This document shows positions 7,858 to 16,502 of a DNA stretch of 64,000 bases, one piece after another (the first letter of the stretch is position 1; the number at the start of each line of letters is the position of its first letter). Both the position numbers and the translations under genes were made by a program. The stretch lies in assembly GCA_963720705.1 (NCBI GenBank), contig CAVRGJ010000006.1, positions 351,692-415,691 on the forward strand, given 5' to 3'. The stretch comes from DASWJZ01 sp963720705 (GTDB lineage Bacteria; Pseudomonadota; Alphaproteobacteria; Rhizobiales; Afifellaceae). The notes below the pieces were generated by a model. The model did not search any database. It was not told where the DNA came from and saw only the letters and a list, made by a program, of their open reading frames with translations.

Positions 7858-8386
7858 CCGGCAAGCCTTTCTACCCCCTGAGCTTTTTCGTGACGGGCGC
7901 GGGCGGCAGGCGTCAAACGTCAAATTCTCCCTAGTCTTCTTCTCCAGAGGGCGACGATACCCAAGGCGGCGGCGTTCAGCTTCGATTTCGTCGAGAAAAT
8001 GCCGGCGCCCGACTCCCCCGGTGCCATGACTTCAGCGTTTGCAGACGCAGCCGGCCGCTTCTGCTACTCGACCCTTCGCGCTCGGTGCGTTGCTTGCACC
8101 CGGTTCTCGCGGAGCTCAAATCCTTCTTCGTCTCGACCGGCCCGGATATTTAAGTCGACACCCACGTCGCGGAGGGGCTCGCCATCCACGATCCCAACAT
8201 CGGCTATGCCTAGGAGCGCGTGCTGCCGGCGACCTTTTCCTAACCACGCAAGCGCTGCATTTTTCTTCACCATTTCGTAACTATCGGATTGAAGCAGGCT
8301 GCGCCGCGCGCGAAACTCCCCTTTGGCCGCGGGGGCATTTGGCTGCTTCCGCGAGCTTTTGTACACGAAGGTTCGTCGGAGTAGTC
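7858..8386. other. Non-coding gap with possible decayed coding remnant
   Basis: This 530-base gap before rcdA has no supported gene. One plus-strand frame across about 8095-8215 reads HPVLAELKSFFVSTGPDI, stop, VDTHVAEGLAIHDPNIGYA, stop, which has protein-like composition but is interrupted. It may be a dead gene fragment of unknown family; composition alone supports this, so it is only a suggestion. The 3' part must contain the rcdA promoter. Confidence 0.25.
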
Positions 8387-8917
8387 GTGGACCCGCATCC
8401 AAAGCGCCGGAAGACCGATCCGAAGGAACCGATCTCATTCGGCCGGGCCTATGCCCAGTCGAACACATTCCGCATGCTGTTTCAGGAAGGCATGGCGCTG
8501 GTCGAGGAGACGGCCGACTATCTCGACGGCGACGGCCGCCGGTCGGCACGCGAGCTGCCGCGCCCTGCCTCTATCGTCTATGCGACGGAATCGATGCGCC
8601 TCACCACGCGGCTCATGCAGCTCGCCTCGTGGCTGCTCCTCCACCGCTCGGTACGCGAAGGCGACATGACCGCCGATCGCGCACGCGAGGAAAAGAAGAA
8701 GATCCGCCTGGAAAAACTCTCCACCAACATGAACGGACCCGGCTGGGAAGAGCTGCCCGAACCGTTCCGCACGTTGATCACGCGCTCGCTCAGCCTGCAG
8801 AAGCGGGTCGAGCGCATCGATGCAGCGCTCTTCGAGGACGGCTCACCGGAGGCGGAGGACAATCCCGTCAACACGCAGCTGCGCGAGCTGGCGGCGGCGC
8901 TGAAGTCGGCGAAATAG
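8387..8917 (+). CDS. rcdA: RcdA-family adaptor (DUF1465)
   Basis: 176-residue DUF1465 protein. In Caulobacter RcdA is an adaptor that, with CpdR and PopA, helps ClpXP degrade CtrA at the swarmer-to-stalked transition. Conserved segments: ISFGRAYAQSNTFRMLFQEGMALVEETADYLDG and ASIVYATESMRLTTRLMQLASWLLLHRSV, which form the helical dimer bundle. I chose GTG 8387 because GGAG lies five bases upstream and the family N-terminus begins nearby; the open frame extends upstream to 8039 but that part is unlike the family. The TAG stop begins a purine-rich repeat. The DUF1465-rpmE-ABC exporter order is common in Rhizobiales. Confidence 0.85.
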   Translation: MDPHPKRRKTDPKEPISFGRAYAQSNTFRMLFQEGMALVEETADYLDGDGRRSARELPRPASIVYATESMRLTTRLMQLASWLLLHRSVREGDMTADRAREEKKKIRLEKLSTNMNGPGWEELPEPFRTLITRSLSLQKRVERIDAALFEDGSPEAEDNPVNTQLRELAAALKSAK

Positions 8918-8992
8918 GGCAATAAGGGAGTGAGGCAATAAGGCAGTCGGCAATAGCTCGCGACCGACCTACAGCCCTGTTGCCGTACCGCT
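8915..8992. repeat. Stop-anchored AGGGCAATAAGG-type repeat
   Basis: Begins at the TAG stop of rcdA and continues TAGGGCAATAAGGGAGTGAGG and AAGGCAGTCGGCAATAG, with a GTCGG/CCGAC stem inside. Same style as the element after the quinone reductase (6288-6390). It fills the gap between the convergent rcdA and rpmE. Confidence 0.6.
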
Positions 8993-9230
8993 ATTCGCTA
9001 ACCTTCTTCGGGCCGAGGAACGTGTCGAACTTCGACTTGAAGCGCGACAGGCGTCCGCCCCGATCGATCAGGTGCTGGCCGCCCCCGGTCCACGCCGGAT
9101 GCGTCTTCGGGTCGATGTCGAGATGCAGCACATCTCCCTCTTTCCCGTAGGTGGAGCGCGTCTCGTATTCGGTCCCGTCGGTCATCACCACCTTGATCGG
9201 ATGATAGTCGGGGTGGATGTCTTTCTTCAT
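8991..9230 (-). CDS. rpmE: 50S ribosomal protein L31
   Basis: 79-residue L31, a large-subunit protein at the subunit bridge. The start MKKDIHPDYHPIKVVMTDGTEYETRSTYGKEGD and DIDPKTHPAWTGG are family hallmarks. No cysteine is present, so this is the zinc-free form, normal for alphaproteobacteria. ATG 9230 was chosen by homology; the longer frame upstream is spurious. It is divergent from the ABC exporter gene, with the promoters sharing about 180 bp. Confidence 0.95.
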   Translation of the reverse strand: MKKDIHPDYHPIKVVMTDGTEYETRSTYGKEGDVLHLDIDPKTHPAWTGGGQHLIDRGGRLSRFKSKFDTFLGPKKVSE

Positions 9231-9407
9231 CGTCTTGTCTCGGTTCAGGGCCATCGCCGGTTGGCGTGAAGAGCCCGGGCGCATGGCGCTTAAGGGCGGC
9301 CGAGGCTGCGGCCATTGGTCGGCCGGCTCTATATAGGAGCGGGCTTGCGGCATCAAGGCACCGTTACCACCCTTGCGCCTGAGCGAAGATTGCGCCATCG
9401 CCGGTTT

Positions 9408-11216
9408 ATGGCCCTCACCTCGCGTCTGTCGTCCATGTCGGGCGGCGGAGGAACCCGGTTCCGCGCGCTCGCGCTGATGATCCCCTACGTCGCGCGCTAC
9501 AAGGGGCGCGCCCTGGCCGCCGTTGGGGCGCTCGTTGCCGCGGCCGTCGCGACGCTCGCCATGCCGCTCGCGATCCGCCGCATGATCGACGTCGGCTTCT
9601 CGTCGAGCAACGCCGGCTTCGTCAACCGGACGTTTCTGGTGCTGATCGTGCTCGCCGGCCTCCTCGCGCTCGCAAGCTCAGGCCGCTACTACCTTGTGAT
9701 GACGCTCGGCGAGCGGATCGTCGCCGACCTCCGCCGCGATGTCTTCACGCATCTGATGCGCCTCTCCGCGGCTTTCTTCGACGTTGCGCGCTCCGGCGAC
9801 ATCGTCTCGCGGCTCAGCGCCGACACGACGCAGATCAAGTCGGCGGTCGGCGCGAGCGCCTCGATCGCGCTCAGGAATCTCGTGCTCTTCCTCGGCGCGA
9901 CCATCATGATGGTGGTGACGAGCCCGCGCCTCTCCGGCCTGATCCTGATCGTGATCCCGGTGATCGTGCTGCCGCTCGTGCTTTTCGGGCGCCGCGTCAG
10001 GCGCAATTCGCGCTTCGCACAGGACCGCCTCGCCGACGCCTCCGCCTTCGCGGCGGAAGCGCTCGGAGGCGTGCGCACGGTTCAGGCCTACACGCTCGAG
10101 GCGCGCACGATCGGCCGCTTCACCAGGCTCGTCGACCAGGCCTTCGAAGCGGCGCGGATCGCGTCCGTCGCGCGCGCGTTTCTGACCGCGTTTGCGATCT
10201 TCCTGGTCTTCGGCAGCGTCGTCGGCGTGCTTTGGCTCGGCGCGCATGCCGTGCTTTCCGGCGAGATGTCGGGCGGCACCCTCGGCCAGTTCGTGCTCTA
10301 TTCGGTGTTCGCCGCAGGAGCGCTTGGAGAGCTGAGCCAAGTCTGGGGCGAGGTCAGCCAGGCCGCCGGTGCCACCGAGCGGCTTGCGGAGATTCTCGCC
10401 ACCGAGCCGGAGATCGCCGCGCCCGAGCGCCCGCTCTCGCTGCCCGCGCCCGCCAAGGGCGCAATCACCTTCGAGAACGTGCACTTCGGCTACGCCAGCT
10501 CCGGCTATCCGGTGCTGCACGCGGTCAGCCTCAGCGTGCGCCCGGGCGAGCGCGTCGCGATCGTCGGCCCGTCGGGCGCCGGCAAGTCGACGCTCTTCGC
10601 GCTTCTGATGCGCTTCTACGATCCGACCGACGGGCGCATCCTTATCGACGGCGTCGACGTGAGGCGCGTGGATCCGGCGGCGCTTCGCGAAAGAATCGGG
10701 CTGGTGCCGCAGGACGCGGCGATCTTCGCCATGAGCGCGGAAGAGAACATCGGCTTCGGCGACGCCGACGCCGAGCTCGCGGCGATACGCGCGGCGGCGC
10801 GCGCGGCGCACGCCGACGAGTTCCTCGCCGTCCTGCCGCAAGGCTACAAGACCGTACTCGGCGAGCGCGGCGTGACGCTCTCCGGCGGGCAGCGCCAGCG
10901 CATCGCAATCGCGCGCGCCATCCTGAAGAGCGCACCGATCCTGCTTCTCGACGAAGCGACGAACGCGCTCGACGCGGAGAGCGAGACCGTCGTGCAGGAG
11001 GCGCTCGAAGCCTTGATGGAGGGGCGGACGACGCTCGTCATCGCGCACCGTCTCGCCACCATCAAAAGCGCCGACCGCATCGTCGTCATGGACGAAGGAC
11101 GGATCGTCGAGGAGGGCACGCATCAGAGCCTGATCGCGCGGAACGGCCTCTATGCGCGCCTCGCCGAGCTGCAATTCGAGGACGTCGCGGTGGAGCGGGC
11201 ACGCAGCCACGCTTAG
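9408..11216 (+). CDS. ABC exporter, fused permease-ATPase (MsbA-related)
   Basis: 602-residue half-transporter working as a homodimer in the inner membrane. Residues 30-330 hold six hydrophobic helices (ABC transmembrane type 1). The C-terminal ATPase has Walker A GPSGAGKST near 387, Q-loop region LVPQDAAIFAMS, signature LSGGQRQR near 491 and Walker B ILLLDEATN near 511, with the switch histidine in LVIAHRL. It belongs to the MsbA-related group often annotated as lipid or drug exporters next to rpmE in Rhizobiales. The substrate is not evident. Start ATG 9408 trims a non-conserved 31-residue extension. Confidence 0.92.
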   Translation: MALTSRLSSMSGGGGTRFRALALMIPYVARYKGRALAAVGALVAAAVATLAMPLAIRRMIDVGFSSSNAGFVNRTFLVLIVLAGLLALASSGRYYLVMTLGERIVADLRRDVFTHLMRLSAAFFDVARSGDIVSRLSADTTQIKSAVGASASIALRNLVLFLGATIMMVVTSPRLSGLILIVIPVIVLPLVLFGRRVRRNSRFAQDRLADASAFAAEALGGVRTVQAYTLEARTIGRFTRLVDQAFEAARIASVARAFLTAFAIFLVFGSVVGVLWLGAHAVLSGEMSGGTLGQFVLYSVFAAGALGELSQVWGEVSQAAGATERLAEILATEPEIAAPERPLSLPAPAKGAITFENVHFGYASSGYPVLHAVSLSVRPGERVAIVGPSGAGKSTLFALLMRFYDPTDGRILIDGVDVRRVDPAALRERIGLVPQDAAIFAMSAEENIGFGDADAELAAIRAAARAAHADEFLAVLPQGYKTVLGERGVTLSGGQRQRIAIARAILKSAPILLLDEATNALDAESETVVQEALEALMEGRTTLVIAHRLATIKSADRIVVMDEGRIVEEGTHQSLIARNGLYARLAELQFEDVAVERARSHA

Positions 11217-11475
11217 CGCCTGCCTCCCGAAGTGTTGCGTGGAAGCCGCAGCCGCAGCGCTTATGCTGCGCCGCACAAATCACCGGCTGCCAGGGGCCGG
11301 GCGAATCATGTAACATTTCGATGTCTTTGGGAGGCAATTGTCCGGATCCGTAGGGGTCCGTATCTCTTGGGAGGTCGACGCACGGTGGGGGAGCCGCAGC
11401 TTTCCCGCTCGCCGCGAGACCAAATCTCGATGCGAGTGCCGACCGGGCCAGCGCCCGGCAAGCAGGAGTGCCGAG

Positions 11476-11790
11476 ATGACCTCTTTGAAGACAGCGCACC
11501 TGGGCGTGGGTCTTTCGTTGGCCCTTTTTTCAGTGCCCGCCGACGCGCACGATTTCTGGATCAACCACGGGAACTACCAGAGCCCCGACGGCGTGCATTG
11601 CTGCGGCGACCAGGACTGCAGCGAGCTCTCGCCGGATCAGGTGAAGATATCGCCGCGCGGCTACATGCTGATGAACGGCGAGCTCGTGCCTTTCTCCGAG
11701 GCGCAGCCGAGCGAGGACGGGCAATATTGGCGCTGCAAGCGCTATGACGGCTCGCGCCGTTGCTTCTTTGCGCCGCAGCCATCAAGCTGA
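11476..11790 (+). CDS. Secreted Cys-rich hypothetical protein
   Basis: 104 residues. A Sec signal peptide is visible (MTSLKTAHLGVGLSLALFSVPADA, cut after ADA), so the mature part of about 80 residues is periplasmic or secreted. It has a CCGDQDC cluster plus two further cysteines (WRCKRY, RRCFF), which could form disulfides or bind metal. I do not recognise a named domain. ATG 11476 has GGAG upstream. It is convergent with the OmpA-like gene, only 2 bp away. No partner gene indicates its role. Confidence 0.7.
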   Translation: MTSLKTAHLGVGLSLALFSVPADAHDFWINHGNYQSPDGVHCCGDQDCSELSPDQVKISPRGYMLMNGELVPFSEAQPSEDGQYWRCKRYDGSRRCFFAPQPSS

Positions 11791-11792
11791 GG

Positions 11793-12821
11793 TCAGCGTT
11801 CCGTCAGCTTCAATTCGATGCGGCGGTTGCGGGCGAATGCCTCTTCGCTGTCGCCGGTGTCGAGCGGCTGGAACTCGCCGAAGCCAGCGGCGACGAGGTG
11901 CTCAGGCTTGATGCCGCGGTCGATCAGATAGCGCACCACGGCGATCGCGCGCGCCGCCGACAATTCCCAGTTGGAACGGAAGCGCGCCGTCGACTGTACC
12001 GGCCTGACATCGGTGTGGCCGTCGACGCGGATCACCCAATTGATCTCGGGCGGGATCTGCTTCTCAAGCTCAAGGATTGCGTCGGCGATCTTGTCGAGCT
12101 CGCCTCTGGCGGAGTCGGAGAGATCGTCGCTTGCGGTTGAGAAGAGCACCGAAGCCGGCAGCACGAAGCGGTCGCCCACGACCTCGATGTCCGGCCGGTC
12201 GGCGAGAATCTTCCGCAAGCGTCCGAAGAAGTCCGAGCGGTACTGGGAAAGCTCCTGCACGCGCTGCGCCAGCGCGACGTTGAGGCGCCGGCCGAGATCG
12301 GCGATCTGCGTCTGGCTGTCGGTGTTGCGGCTCTCGGAAGCGTTGAGCGCTTCCTCAAGCGCGGCAAGCTGGCGGCGAAGTGCGGCGATCTGCTGATTGA
12401 GCAACTCGACCTGCGCCAACGCGCTCTGGCTGACCTGCTGCTGGGACTTCAGGTCGCCTTGCAGCGAGGCGATGCGGCCTGCCGCTTCGCCTTCGGCGCT
12501 GCCGGTCGAATCGACAAGCCCTTGCAAGCGATTTCGATCGCTCTCCGACGCGGCGAGGTTCGCCTGTAGCGTCGCGATCGTGTCCTGCAGGTCGCGCGAG
12601 CCGCTTTTCTCCATCGCCAGGAGATCGGTCAACTCTGCGATCTGGGCGTTGAGCCTGGTCAGCACCGTGTCCTTGCTGGTCACCTCCTGGCCGAGGAAGA
12701 ACTGCGCCAGGATGAAGACGGAGAGCAGGAACACGAAGACGAGCAGCAGCGTCGCCATCGCATCGACGAAGCCCGGCCAGTAATCGATGCGCGTGAGCCG
12801 ATGCGCGCGGTTGACCGCCAT
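11793..12821 (-). CDS. OmpA/MotB-like peptidoglycan-binding protein
   Basis: 342 residues: a single N-terminal transmembrane helix (VDAMATLLLVFVFLLSVFILAQFFLG, about residues 19-44), a long coiled coil (residues 50-190, rich in Q, L, A, E), and an OmpA-type domain with VLFSTASDDL, RVDGHTDVRP, NWELSAARAIAVVRYL and RNRRIEL. The layout matches MotB-like stators, with the plug and coil between membrane and cell wall. It follows the MotA/TolQ-like gene by 13 bp, so the two probably form a proton- or ion-driven complex. No flagellar genes are near, and a non-flagellar role is more likely. Confidence 0.88.
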   Translation of the reverse strand: MAVNRAHRLTRIDYWPGFVDAMATLLLVFVFLLSVFILAQFFLGQEVTSKDTVLTRLNAQIAELTDLLAMEKSGSRDLQDTIATLQANLAASESDRNRLQGLVDSTGSAEGEAAGRIASLQGDLKSQQQVSQSALAQVELLNQQIAALRRQLAALEEALNASESRNTDSQTQIADLGRRLNVALAQRVQELSQYRSDFFGRLRKILADRPDIEVVGDRFVLPASVLFSTASDDLSDSARGELDKIADAILELEKQIPPEINWVIRVDGHTDVRPVQSTARFRSNWELSAARAIAVVRYLIDRGIKPEHLVAAGFGEFQPLDTGDSEEAFARNRRIELKLTER

Positions 12822-12834
12822 GGCTCAGCTTCCC

Positions 12835-13899
12835 TCAGGTCTCACGGCGGATTTCTGTCAGGTTGCTCGTTGTCCGCCAGTCGTCGTCGCCCTCACCCAC
12901 CCGCTTTAGCGGCGTGACAGTGCGCTCTGTCAGGTTCGCCAAGCGCTTCAGGGTATCCTGCAGCGCCTGCTGCTGCGTCGACTGCGCCTCCATCCAGTCG
13001 CGCACCATCTGCTGCTCTTTGCGCATGTGCTGGACCATTCCCTGGATGCCTTCCGCGAGATTGGCCATGGCGGCGGTCGAGGCGCGCCCGCCGCCGCCCT
13101 CCTGAACAATGCGTGCGAGACGCTCCACTGAGGCGCGAATCTCAAGCTGCGAATTGCCGATCTCCTCGTCCGAGAGCCCGAGTTCCTCCGGATCGGTGAT
13201 GGTCGACAGCCAGTCCTCAAGCTCGGTGTAGAAACGGTTCTGCGCCTGGTTCGCCTGGAGATCGAGGAAGCCGAGGACGAGCGAGCCGGAGAGACCGAAG
13301 AGCGAAGACGAGAACGCGATGCCCATGCCGGAGAGCGGCGCTGCGAGTCCTTGCTTCAGATCTTCGAAGATCATGCCGGCGTCGCCGGAGCCGACGCTCA
13401 GGGACTGGATCGTCGCGCCGACAGAGCTGACGGTGGTGACGAGACCCCAGAACGTTCCGAGCAGGCCGAGGAAGACGAGAAGGCCGGCGAGGTAGCGCAA
13501 TATCTCGCGGTTTTCGTCGAGACGCGTGGCAATCGAATTGAGGATCGAGCGCCACGTCGATGTGGAGAGCCCCATGATGTCGGGGCGGTCGCGCAAAAGC
13601 GCCGCCATCGGCGCGACGAGCCGCGGCGGCGTCTGATCGAGGTTCATTTCGCGGCGCCGGAACGAGTTCACCCAGCGCACCTCCGGGATGAGCCCGGCGA
13701 CGTTGCGCATCGCCATCGCAATGCCGACGATAAGGACGCCGACAATGAGGCCGTTCAGGCCCGGATTGTGCATGAAGGCGTTCGCCACCTCCCGATAGAG
13801 GACGAGCGGAACGAACGCCGCGATGATCAGGAAGATGATCATCCTGACCATAAAGATCCGCGGACTCGAAAGCATATAGGGGTCGAAGTCGCGTGCCAT
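12835..13899 (-). CDS. MotA/TolQ/ExbB-type proton channel protein
   Basis: 354-residue membrane protein with hydrophobic segments near residues 17-40, 45-65, about 150-175 and 195-225; the last two (LRYLAGLLVFLGLLGTFWGLVTTV and AFSSSLFGLSGSLVLGFLDL) hold the MotA/TolQ/ExbB signature. The C-terminal 120 residues are helical and cytoplasmic. ATG 13899 gives MARDFDPYML; the seven upstream residues lack support. Paired with the OmpA/MotB-like gene. This type is often annotated as flagellar motor protein MotA in Rhizobiales, but context points to an envelope-energy system. Confidence 0.86.
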   Translation of the reverse strand: MARDFDPYMLSSPRIFMVRMIIFLIIAAFVPLVLYREVANAFMHNPGLNGLIVGVLIVGIAMAMRNVAGLIPEVRWVNSFRRREMNLDQTPPRLVAPMAALLRDRPDIMGLSTSTWRSILNSIATRLDENREILRYLAGLLVFLGLLGTFWGLVTTVSSVGATIQSLSVGSGDAGMIFEDLKQGLAAPLSGMGIAFSSSLFGLSGSLVLGFLDLQANQAQNRFYTELEDWLSTITDPEELGLSDEEIGNSQLEIRASVERLARIVQEGGGGRASTAAMANLAEGIQGMVQHMRKEQQMVRDWMEAQSTQQQALQDTLKRLANLTERTVTPLKRVGEGDDDWRTTSNLTEIRRET

Positions 13900-13977
13900 C
13901 GATCTTCCCGTACCCTGCACGGCCGCCAGTGGGAATTTGTAGCGCGTTTCGGCCGTGAGATGAAAGCGAAACGCGAC

Positions 13978-14763
13978 CTAGCCGCGAAGCTGCTCAAGAA
14001 GTTGGCGGTGGATGGCCTCGTTGCCGGCGATCACTCCCCCCGTTTCCAGGATCGCTTCGCCGCCTTTGAGATCAGTTGCGAAGCCGCCCGCCTCGCGGAT
14101 GAGGAGGATACCGGCGGCGAGATCCCAGGGATTTAGGTCGTGCTCCCAGAAGCCGTCGAAACGACCGGCCGCGACCCATGCAAGGTCGAGGGCCGCCGCC
14201 CCGAAGCGGCGTATCCCGGCCACATTGTCCATGATCGTGGCGAGCTCGCGGAGATAAGGCCCGTGCTGGCCATGCCCCTTGAAGGGCATCCCGGTCGCCA
14301 CCACGCAGTCGGCGAGGTTCTGGCGGGAGGCGACGCGGAGCCGGCGGTCGTTGACGAAGGCCCCGGCGCCGCGCTCGGCCGTAAAAAGCTCCTCGGCGAT
14401 CGGGTCGTAGACGAGCGCGGCCTGCAGCCGGCCTTGCCGCTCAAGCGCGATCGAGATGGCGAACTGCGGGATGCCGTGCAGAAAGTTCGTTGTTCCGTCG
14501 AGGGGATCGACGATCCAGCGGTGCTGCGGATCGCTTCCCTTGGTCTCGCCGGATTCCTCCATCAGGAAGCCGTAGGAGGGGCGGGCGCGCTCAAGCTCGG
14601 CGCGGATGACACTTTCGGCGCGAAGGTCGGCGGCGGAGACGAAGTCCGCCGGCCCCTTGCGCGAGACCTGCAGGTTCTCCACCTCGCCGAAATCGCGCTT
14701 CAGTCCGCGCGCCGCTTTGGTCGCCGCCGCGACCATGACGTTAAGGATTGCCGATCTGGCCAC
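13978..14763 (-). CDS. suhB: Inositol monophosphatase family protein
   Basis: 261-residue lithium-sensitive phosphatase of the IMPase/SuhB family. The metal site is complete: Glu in FLMEESGETKG, then WIVDPLDGTTNF, and the second motif WVAAGRFDGFWEHDLNPWDLAAGILLIREAGG. It likely hydrolyses inositol-1-phosphate or related sugar phosphates, and SuhB also assists rRNA transcription in some bacteria. Start MARSAILNVMV is the conserved SuhB N-terminus. It is 12 bp from efp and read with it, in the efp-suhB order common in Rhizobiales. Confidence 0.92.
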   Translation of the reverse strand: MARSAILNVMVAAATKAARGLKRDFGEVENLQVSRKGPADFVSAADLRAESVIRAELERARPSYGFLMEESGETKGSDPQHRWIVDPLDGTTNFLHGIPQFAISIALERQGRLQAALVYDPIAEELFTAERGAGAFVNDRRLRVASRQNLADCVVATGMPFKGHGQHGPYLRELATIMDNVAGIRRFGAAALDLAWVAAGRFDGFWEHDLNPWDLAAGILLIREAGGFATDLKGGEAILETGGVIAGNEAIHRQLLEQLRG

Positions 14764-14774
14764 GCCGCGCCGCC

Positions 14775-15338
14775 CTACTCGGCGCGCCGCACATAGGCGA
14801 CTTCGGCCGTGTCGACCACGATCCGCTCGCCTGCTGAGACAAAGGGCGGAACCATGACGCGCACCCCATTCTCAAGCATCGCCGGCTTGTAGGAGGACGC
14901 CGCGGTCTGCCCTTTGATCGTCGGTTCCGCCTCGGTCACTTCCAGCGTCACGTGCAGCGGCAGCGAGATTCCGATCGGCGTCTCGCCGTGCAGCTGCACC
15001 GTCACCATCATGCCGTCCTGCAGGAACGCCACGCGCTCGCCGACGAAGTCCTCCGCGAGATTGATCTGATCGTAGGTGTCGGTGTCCATGAAGACGAGCA
15101 TGTCGCCTTCCTTGTAGAGGTACTGGAAGTCACGCCGCCTGATTTCCGCGGTCTCCACCCGCTCGTCGGTACCGAAGCGGTTGTTGAGCTTGCGACCGTC
15201 GAGGAGATTCTTCAGTTCGACCTGATTGTAGGCGGGGCCCTTGCCGGGCTTCACGGTCTGCGTCTTCACCGCGACCCAAAGCGAGCCTTCGTGCTCAATC
15301 ACGCTTCCCGGCCGGATTTCGTTGCCGCTGATCTTCAT
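14775..15338 (-). CDS. efp: Translation elongation factor P
   Basis: 187-residue EF-P, which enters the ribosomal E site to rescue stalling at polyproline. MKISGNEIRPGSVIEHEGSLW begins the KOW-like domain, and TVKPGKGPAYNQ carries the modifiable Lys in the loop (about residue 34). In many bacteria that Lys is beta-lysylated by EpmA/EpmB, but no such gene is in the window. ATG 15338 was chosen over an upstream in-frame Met because the family N-terminus starts there. Cotranscribed with the inositol monophosphatase gene. Confidence 0.95.
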   Translation of the reverse strand: MKISGNEIRPGSVIEHEGSLWVAVKTQTVKPGKGPAYNQVELKNLLDGRKLNNRFGTDERVETAEIRRRDFQYLYKEGDMLVFMDTDTYDQINLAEDFVGERVAFLQDGMMVTVQLHGETPIGISLPLHVTLEVTEAEPTIKGQTAASSYKPAMLENGVRVMVPPFVSAGERIVVDTAEVAYVRRAE

Positions 15339-15410
15339 GAAATGTCCCGGAAAGCGCCAATCTCCAGGCGCCGCGCCATCCAACACACTTCAGAACATGA
15401 GGCAAGCCGC

Positions 15411-16502
15411 TCAGCCGCGGCGTGATAGCCGGTTCACGTGACCCATCTTGCGGCCGGGCCGCGCTTCGCGCTTGCCGTAGAGGTGAAGCCGGGCGTCCGC
15501 ATCCGCGGCGAGCCTCGCCCAGTCGTCTGCCTCGCGCCCGATCAGGTTGGTCATGACCACATCCGAATGCCGCACCGCGGGCCCGAGCGGCCAGCCGGCG
15601 ATGGCGCGGATATGGTTCTCGAACTGAGAGACGGCGCAGGCATCCTCCGTCCAGTGGCCGGAATTATGAACGCGCGGTGCGATCTCGTTGACGAAGAGGC
15701 GCGCCTCGCCCCCCTCCTCCACGACGAAGAACTCCACGCCGATGACGCCGACATAGTCGAGCGCGGCGAGCACCGCCCTGGCGATCGCGCCTGCTGCTTC
15801 CGCAGCCGCGGTTGAGATGCTCGCAGGCACAGTCGCGGTGTGAAGGATGCCGTTCCGATGCACGTTCTCGGCCGGATCGTAGACGGCGACCGCACCGTCC
15901 TGACCGCGCACGGCGATGATCGATATCTCGCGCTGGAAAGCGACGAAGCGCTCGAGGATCGCCGGCGCGCCGCGCATCCCCTCATACGCCGCGCGCGCCT
16001 CGTCCGCCCAGCGGATCACTGCCTGGCCTTTGCCGTCGTAGCCGAGCCGGCGCGTCTTCAAGACGGCAGGAAGCGCAATCGCGCCGATCGCCCGGTCGAG
16101 CGACGGCCGGTCGCCGACCTCCGCGAATGCGGCCGTCGATATTCCGATCTCGCGCAGGAACGATTTCTCGGTGAAGCGGTCCTGGCTGATCGCAAGCGCC
16201 CTCGCGCCGGGCCTGACCGGCACGATGGCTTCCAGTCGCTCCACCGCTGCCACGTCGACATTCTCGAACTCATAGGTGACGACATCGACGGCACGAGCGA
16301 AGGCGGAAAGCACGCTTGCGTCGCCGTAGCCAGCGACGGTGCTCTTCGCGGCGACGTCGAATGCAGGGCTTACCGGGTCGGGAGAGAAGACGTGGCAGCG
16401 GAAGCCGAGCCTCGCCGCCGCAAGCGCCAACATGCGGCCAAGCTGGCCGCCGCCCAAGATGCCGATCGTGGAGCCGGGCGGGAGCGCCTTAGGGGCGGAC
16501 AT
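15411..16502 (-). CDS. purK: 5-(carboxyamino)imidazole ribonucleotide synthase
   Basis: 363-residue ATP-grasp enzyme of purine synthesis: AIR + ATP + bicarbonate gives N5-CAIR. GSTIGILGGGQLGRMLALAAARLGF is the N-terminal Rossmann motif; PAVLKTRRLGYDGKGQ and FFVVEEGGEARLFVNEIAPRVHNSGHWT are the ATP-grasp and purine-binding motifs. Its ATG at 16502 lies inside the end of purE (14-base overlap), so translation is coupled. The product feeds directly to PurE's mutase reaction. Confidence 0.95.
   Translation of the reverse strand: MSAPKALPPGSTIGILGGGQLGRMLALAAARLGFRCHVFSPDPVSPAFDVAAKSTVAGYGDASVLSAFARAVDVVTYEFENVDVAAVERLEAIVPVRPGARALAISQDRFTEKSFLREIGISTAAFAEVGDRPSLDRAIGAIALPAVLKTRRLGYDGKGQAVIRWADEARAAYEGMRGAPAILERFVAFQREISIIAVRGQDGAVAVYDPAENVHRNGILHTATVPASISTAAAEAAGAIARAVLAALDYVGVIGVEFFVVEEGGEARLFVNEIAPRVHNSGHWTEDACAVSQFENHIRAIAGWPLGPAVRHSDVVMTNLIGREADDWARLAADADARLHLYGKREARPGRKMGHVNRLSRRG

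Noticed and set aside
8039..8386. Longer RcdA starting at 8039
   Set aside because: The extra 116 residues are Arg/Ala-rich and unlike the DUF1465 family, and GTG 8387 has a ribosome site.
11793..13899. Zorya-type defence (ZorA/ZorB) from the MotA-like and OmpA-like pair
   Set aside because: No ZorC, ZorD or ZorE gene is adjacent; the pair sits next to suhB and efp as in ordinary Rhizobiales chromosomes.
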